64,000 nucleotides of DNA from Gnetum montanum (Eukaryota > Streptophyta > Gnetopsida > Gnetales > Gnetaceae): the NCBI GenBank assembly GCA_015680685.1, contig MNCI01022583.1:404001-468000 (forward strand). The letters are read 5' to 3'. Shown piece after piece: positions 59,364 to 64,000 of this stretch (positions are counted from its first letter, which is position 1; every line of letters starts with the position of its first letter). The notes beneath the pieces are model-generated. The model saw only the letters and a program-made list of their open reading frames with translations. It was not told the origin of the DNA and searched no databases. The translations under genes were made by a program, and so were the position numbers.

Positions 59364-61291
59364 CTGAAAGTTTTTCCAAAGCAAGTTCATGAGAAGATAT
59401 TAATATGTATACTAATTCATGTCATTCTTCAATCCTAAAACATTAATATATGCATTGGGGGTTAACAAAGCAGCGGACATGCGAGCTACTCTCATGTATG
59501 TCACCTACAACACTAATGGCATTCATTTTCAATTAAATACCTCAATTCACATATTTATTAATGCAATTAAAACTCAAATTGAAATTTATTATGTCTATAG
59601 ACCCTGTAGACCCTCTAGAACTATTGGACAGTAAAAATATACATGCTATGAGTTTTGAAAACCTCATTAAGAAAATTACCAAGTATTCTTGGTAACATTT
59701 GGAACTAATCCACCAAATTTGCAATTGTAATATCTCATCTATGTCTAATGTGCTCCAATGCAGGACATTGCAAAAAAATGTGGTATTCATCTTCAGTGCC
59801 ATTTGTATTGCAAAGTCTGTATATTCATTTTTCACAAAGAATTTTCAGCCATCTACTTGTTTTAGATAATGATATCTCATTTGTGCTCTACTAATTGTGC
59901 ATCATAACTGATGAGGACTAACAACAAATAAATAGTTTTCCTTTGAGTTAAGGCCTCCCCTAATACTATTCAAATATAAATGTTTTTAATACTATTCAAA
60001 TATAAATGTTTTTCTCTTTCCACATTTCTTAAGTGTTTGAAATACTGTTTTTTTTTATACCAAATTGTGAACTTAGTTAGGAAGAATAGGTAAATGCACT
60101 CTTGTATATTCCATTTATTAAGCCATAGAACTCCCTCATGAAGCCATCCTTTACCATGGATTTTCATCAGTTTTCAATGCACTGATCCTATTCATAATTG
60201 CAAGAGCATTCTAGGCCACGATATTTGTAAGAGGAAATTATGTCTGCATGTTTATATCCTATAGTAAAATTGTACATCTTATTAAGTATGTCACAAATCA
60301 TAAATTATTAATAAACTAGACCCTAAAAGCATATGAAAAATTGGTAGGAAGCTACGGATGTCAACTCTATAACAAACTAAATATCCAGTCATTCAGATCC
60401 CTATTAACATGCAATGTAATTATGAACTAAAAATAATCCAAAGGGTAATAGGAAAATTATTATGTTTTCCCATCATAATAACCTTGGGCACCTCATGTTC
60501 AGATATCACAACTTGCTTGGAAGATACTGGTTGAAAGTACATTAAAAATTAGTTTATTTAAATGCTATTTAGGTATCTGAAAATGTGAAAAAAGTTCAAT
60601 ATAAAAATGCATACTCATTTAGCTTAACTTACAAATTAAAAAACACATTTGTATCAACAAGGAGAGGACCAAGACCTTAGGTAAAACAATTATGGTCACA
60701 ATGAGAATCAAAGTTGAATTTGAAGGACATCCAAAAATCCCTTGGGATCTTTGGCATATAGAAAGCATTATCAAGGATCTGCTACACATGAAACCAAAAT
60801 TTTTTAAAAAAAAAAAAAAACTTAAAAATGTTTCCAAAACAGAATAATCACCTGATAGTTCCAAATCATCCCTAATCTTCACCTACATCTTCTAATTTTG
60901 ATAATTTCAAAGGCTTTGACAATCAAATCTCCTTCTATATGTTTCATTTTCTTTTAAATCTTCATACCGCCAATTACCACACTGAAGCTAGTTTAGCATG
61001 TAGTCCCTCAACACTTTGATGATTTCATTGCTACAGAGGTTAAAAGATGACAAGTGTTAGCAATGAACTTCAAGTTTTGTCAGTACATTGCATTTAAACA
61101 ATCCATGTCCACTTGCTGCTTGGTCTTCTAGAGGCTTTGACATCAGAAAATGCTGATAATTGACTGCCAAAGCTTTATTCCGTATGAAGAAAATTTCAAG
61201 GCAATTCAGGAACATGAAATTTGTATCCTAATTTAAAACAACCTAACCTGACAACACAATATGTTCAATGCAATAGTGAAGTAAAAGATAC

Positions 61292-61387
61292 CTTAGGTCG
61301 TAATAGACTTGTGTATGTTATAAAAACATGGTCACCCTTTTTCACATTCCATAATGTCCTTATGACAAGCATTGGACCGTAAATATT
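61292..61387 (-). CDS. SDG41: SDG41-like SET protein, exon with SET-domain end
   Basis: A 96-bp exon (32 codons), phase 0, with acceptor GGATGCAG and donor AAG/GTATCT. It encodes NIYGPMLVIRTLWNVKKGDH then VFITYTSLLRPK. The (K/R)-x-G-(E/D)-x-(V)-x-I-x-Y-T-x-L-L-x-P-K block is the last beta-strand pair of the SET domain, with the conserved Tyr of the methyl-transfer site. It joins in frame with the next exon (LLRPK-KERQEELW), as in homologues. SET proteins transfer methyl groups from S-adenosylmethionine to lysines. The N-terminal exons (MYND finger, NHSC motif) must lie right of 61387 and were not found before the copia LTR at 61882. Confidence 0.85.
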
Positions 61388-61881
61388 CTGCATCCATAAA
61401 CAAATGTGAAACAAATGAGACTCATGGTAGAAAATATTTACTATTTTAAATCACATTTTAGACCATAGATGGCATAGGCTAAAAGATTTTCTTGGATGAT
61501 TTTGTTATAAGGAGTTAATGAGTTTTGCAACATGTTTTCGAAGATGAATTTTTAGGTTTTCCCTTTCTCTCTTTGTCTGTACAAAGGAGAGTCATATTCA
61601 AACTGCAGATATGGCCAATATAATTTTTTACTCTAACGAGGATAGAACTTAAAAAATGATATTAACTTGTAGAAATTTCTGTGGCACTTTGTGATTTCAC
61701 TTAAGAATCTCTTAGGAATTTTCATAAAATGTTATTATTTTTAAGTAATTGTTACTTAACAATCCAATTCAGGTTCTTTTGATATAGCTGAAATTTTCCT
61801 TATAAAATTTGTAAGATAAACCATTATATTATTAGTATTATTGACTCAAACATATTTAGTTAACAACCTGCTATCATTTAC
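61388..61881 (-). other. Probable intron of the SET gene up to the copia LTR
   Basis: No exon recognised. Because the 61292 exon is internal, this must be intron unless the gene is broken here. Confidence 0.6.
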
Positions 61882-62089
61882 TGTTAGGTGTTGACAAAAT
61901 TGAGCAAAAAACAGCACTGCCCTCTCAGCTGATTTATAGTTAGTGATTGATTGATATTTTGCTGATTTTAAAGAATTAGTTTGGAGAGATTTCTCCTTGA
62001 TTTTCTCCATGTAATCTCTATATATACCTGCACTTGTAAACAAGAAGCAATCAAGAAAAAGATTTCCCTTTCTTTTCAAATTTTTGTCA
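61882..62089 (+). repeat. 5' LTR of the copia element
   Basis: About 208 bp, starting TGTTAGGTGTTGAC and ending TTTTTGTCA directly before the primer-binding site. A TATA box, TATATATA at 62019-62026, fits the U3/R boundary. The left edge is inferred, since the partner LTR is outside the window; TGTTGAC at 61889 is an alternative start. Confidence 0.75.
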
Positions 62090-62101
62090 TGGTATCGGAG
62101 C
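62090..62101 (+). promoter_or_regulatory. Primer-binding site, initiator tRNA-Met type
   Basis: TGGTATCGGAGC differs at one base (a transition) from the copia consensus TGGTATCAGAGC, complementary to the 3' end of initiator tRNA-Met. AGGTTTTGAACC follows shortly. Confidence 0.85.
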
Positions 62102-62170
62102 TTTAGGTTTTGAACCCTAAGGATTTTTTTTTTTTCATTCGGCCTTCATTACCATATTTCTTCTCCTACT

Positions 62171-62452
62171 ATGGCCTTCATTGCCATTTCTAATTGGGTA
62201 ATTCAACCCTTATTGCTGCAATCCTCTTCTTCTGCTTGTTTTTCTTTACCAAACAAGGACAGCATGTGGTGTACCTTCTGCAAGAAACCAAGGCATACAA
62301 AGGAGATGTGCTTCAAGCTTCATGGAAAGCCACTAAGCAAGGAATGGGGAAATAAGGGTGGAAGGCAAAAAATTCAAGGTCAAGCAAATCAAGCCTCGTC
62401 TTCACAAGAAGAAGAGCAAGATCTAGAAGCAAGGGAGTTTGACAAAGAATAG
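62171..62452 (+). pseudogene. gag: Truncated copia gag with zinc knuckle
   Basis: A 93-codon frame: about 30 residues of N terminus (MAFIAISNWVIQPLLLQ), then CTFCKKPRHTKEMC, a CCHC zinc knuckle (C-x2-C-x4-H-x4-C) that binds the RNA, then FKLHGKPLSKEWGNKGGRQ and an acidic Gln-rich tail. A normal copia Gag has some 200 or more residues before the knuckle. Here the capsid part is missing, as if an internal deletion had fused the leader to the knuckle. Confidence 0.8.
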
Positions 62453-62549
62453 ATAGAGAAATTGAAGAATCTTCTAGCCACTCTTGAAAAATCTTTAGGT
62501 ACCTATTCATTGGTACATTCAAGTGAGCTTCCAATTTCTCATTGTTTAA

Positions 62550-64000
62550 GTGCCTCCGATTAGTGTTTTAAAGGCTCCTGGATCATCGATTCAGGAGCCA
62601 CAAATCACATGACACATGCATCTCATAATTTTAGTTCTTATTTCCACTGCCCTAGTAATCAAAAAATTACCACAGCAGATGGATCACCAACCACAGTTGC
62701 CAATATAGGGAATGTTAAAATTGATCATGATATGATTCTTAAAGATGTTCTTCATGTTCCAAAATCATCAACAAATCTCATCTCCATAACCAAACTTTAT
62801 CAGGATCTAAATTGCAAAGTAACCTTCTTCCCAACTTATTGTCTATTTCAGGACCAAGACTCAAGCAAGATGATTGGACTTGCTAAATAGAAGGGAGGAT
62901 TGTACTATCTTGAAAAGACTGAAAAGACAAGTGCCAGTAAGTGGAATCAGCCTCTACCCCTCTTATCCACAAGTCATTCAACAAATAAAGGCATGATTTG
63001 GCTTCACCACTTTAGACTAGGACATCCTTCATTCAAAATACTTGAAACCATGTTCCCTCATTTGTTTAAGGGCTTAGAAAAGGAAATGTTTAATTGCAAA
63101 CCTTGTGAACTTGCAAACCACAAACATGTAGCATTTCCCATCAATAATAAAAGAAGCTCGTTTCCATTTGATTTAATTCATAGTGATATTTGGGGACCAT
63201 CTCCAATTTCAAATATTTCTGGGGCACGATGGTTTGTTTCATTTATCGATGATTGCACAAAGGTCACTTGGATTTTCTTAATCAAGTCCAAAACTGATGT
63301 GAGTGATGTCCTCCCAAATTTTCATTCCATGATTAAAAATCAATTTGGAGTTAGTATCAAAAGGTTTCATTCAAATAATGCCAAAGATTATTTTAACCAA
63401 ACATTGACTACATTCTTTCAAAAGGAGGGAATCATCCAAGAGTCCTCTTGTGTCTATACCCCACAACAAAATGGAGTGGCAAAGAGAAAAAATAATCACC
63501 TTCTTTCTACAGCTTAGGCTTTATTGTTCCAAAAAAATGTCCCAAAAAATTACTAGGGAGAAGCTGTCCTTACAACTACACATATCATAAACAGATTACC
63601 AACTTGAGTGCTCCATTCAAAAAGTCCGATAGAAGTGTTATCTCAGTTCTTTCCAACACTCCATACTACAAACCATCTTATCCCTATGATATTTGGATGT
63701 GTTTTGTTTGTCCATATTCACAATCAAAACATGGGAAAATTTGGTCCGAGGGCCTGAAAATGGTCTTTGTTGGGTATTCTTCAACCCAAAAAGGCTACAA
63801 ATGCTATCATCCACTAACCAAAAACCTCCTTGTTTCTGTGGATGTCACCTTTGTTGAAACTGACTCATACTTCACACAACCTTATCTTCAAAGGGAGCAA
63901 ACAGTAGTAGAAGATAAGGACTTCTTTCTTCTTGACCTACCCATAACTAAGTCTTCCGAGTCTTCCTATTCTTTGTTACCACAAACCAAGCCCAAGCCTC
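62550..64000 (+). pseudogene. pol: Copia pol: protease and integrase, degenerate
   Basis: The protease begins near 62565 with GSWIIDSGATNHMTHAS (catalytic DSGA) and continues to LKDVLHVPKSSTNLISI. After a TAG at 62888-62890 the GAG-pre-integrase region follows: GMIWLHHFRLGHPSFKI and FNCKPCELANHK (HHCC zinc site). The integrase core has DLIHSDIWGPSP, SFIDDCTKVTWIFLI, FHSNNAKDYFNQT and VYTPQQNGVAKRKN. The second catalytic Asp is Asn (63374-63376) and the catalytic Glu is Lys (63482-63484), so integrase would be dead. Further stops occur at 63515 and 63556. A one-base frameshift near 63755 precedes YKCYHPLTKNLL and VDVTFVETDSYF, which lead towards reverse transcriptase beyond the window. Confidence 0.9.

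Larger units (their letters stand above)
61882..64000 (+). mobile_element. Ty1/copia retrotransposon, 5' part, decayed
   Basis: LTR, primer-binding site, gag zinc knuckle, protease and integrase occur in the Ty1/copia order (protease then integrase), and the sequence continues into the linker before reverse transcriptase at the window edge. Stops and at least one frameshift show it is inactive. It lies antisense to the SET gene, presumably within one of its introns. Confidence 0.9.

Noticed and set aside
60490-60534. Possible 45-bp extra exon of the SET gene on the minus strand
   Set aside because: It has splice-like borders, but the exons at 61292 and 59265 join in the way homologues do (LLRPK-KERQEELW), leaving no room for an insert.

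Overview
This window is nuclear DNA from a seed plant with a large, repeat-filled genome. It is AT-rich, almost every recognisable coding stretch is a decayed retrotransposon, and the one intact gene has GT-AG introns and belongs to a plant SET-domain family. CpG is scarce: most copies look eroded by C-to-T and G-to-A transitions, as expected of heavily methylated repeats. The exceptions are a few CpG-keeping islands at 1-319, 13161-13205, 38.9-39.4 kb and 41.85-42.6 kb. I cannot name the species.

Layout. 1-319 is the end of an LTR. 1713-8507 is a complete but pol-less Ty3-type LTR element on the minus strand, with 1038/1037-bp LTRs, a TTGTT target duplication, a decayed tRNA-Asp primer site and a gag pseudogene. 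8.5-16.8 kb holds local duplications, an AT-rich repeat-bearing pseudogene, a foldback element, a LINE 3' fragment and an 89-base assembly gap. About 16.8-38.7 kb is one giant (about 22 kb) Tat/Ogre-like Ty3 element on the minus strand. Its gag and protease (34-37 kb) are separated from RT, RNase H and integrase (19.5-22.9 kb) by an antisense, intron-interrupted degenerate gene (27.9-32.8 kb) and a roughly 190-bp-period array of 21 diverged palindrome-bearing monomers (23.5-27.4 kb). 39.0-39.3 kb is a lipoxygenase exon pseudogene. 41642-42891 is a solo LTR with CCTCT target duplications and internal 159-bp tandem repeats. 43.5-44.7 kb holds further tandem repeats. 46.5-48.7 kb is a related LTR next to a Ty3 RNase H-integrase fragment. 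48.7-54 kb holds LTR-like sequence with inverted words, a duplicated heat-shock-element cluster upstream of a TATA box, and a coiled-coil pseudogene.

The only gene that looks functional lies on the minus strand at 57280-61387: three exons encoding the end of a SET domain, a Cys-rich post-SET segment and a long C-terminal region like plant SDG41. Its 5' exons are outside the window or beyond the Ty1/copia element that starts at 61882 on the opposite strand and runs off the right edge. That element has a short LTR, a tRNA-Met-type primer site, a truncated gag and an integrase with two substituted catalytic residues.

The most interesting part is the giant element: its palindromic array, the use of the same short words in its LTRs, its antisense gene, and a duplicated 29-bp minisatellite suggesting that two related elements were joined.
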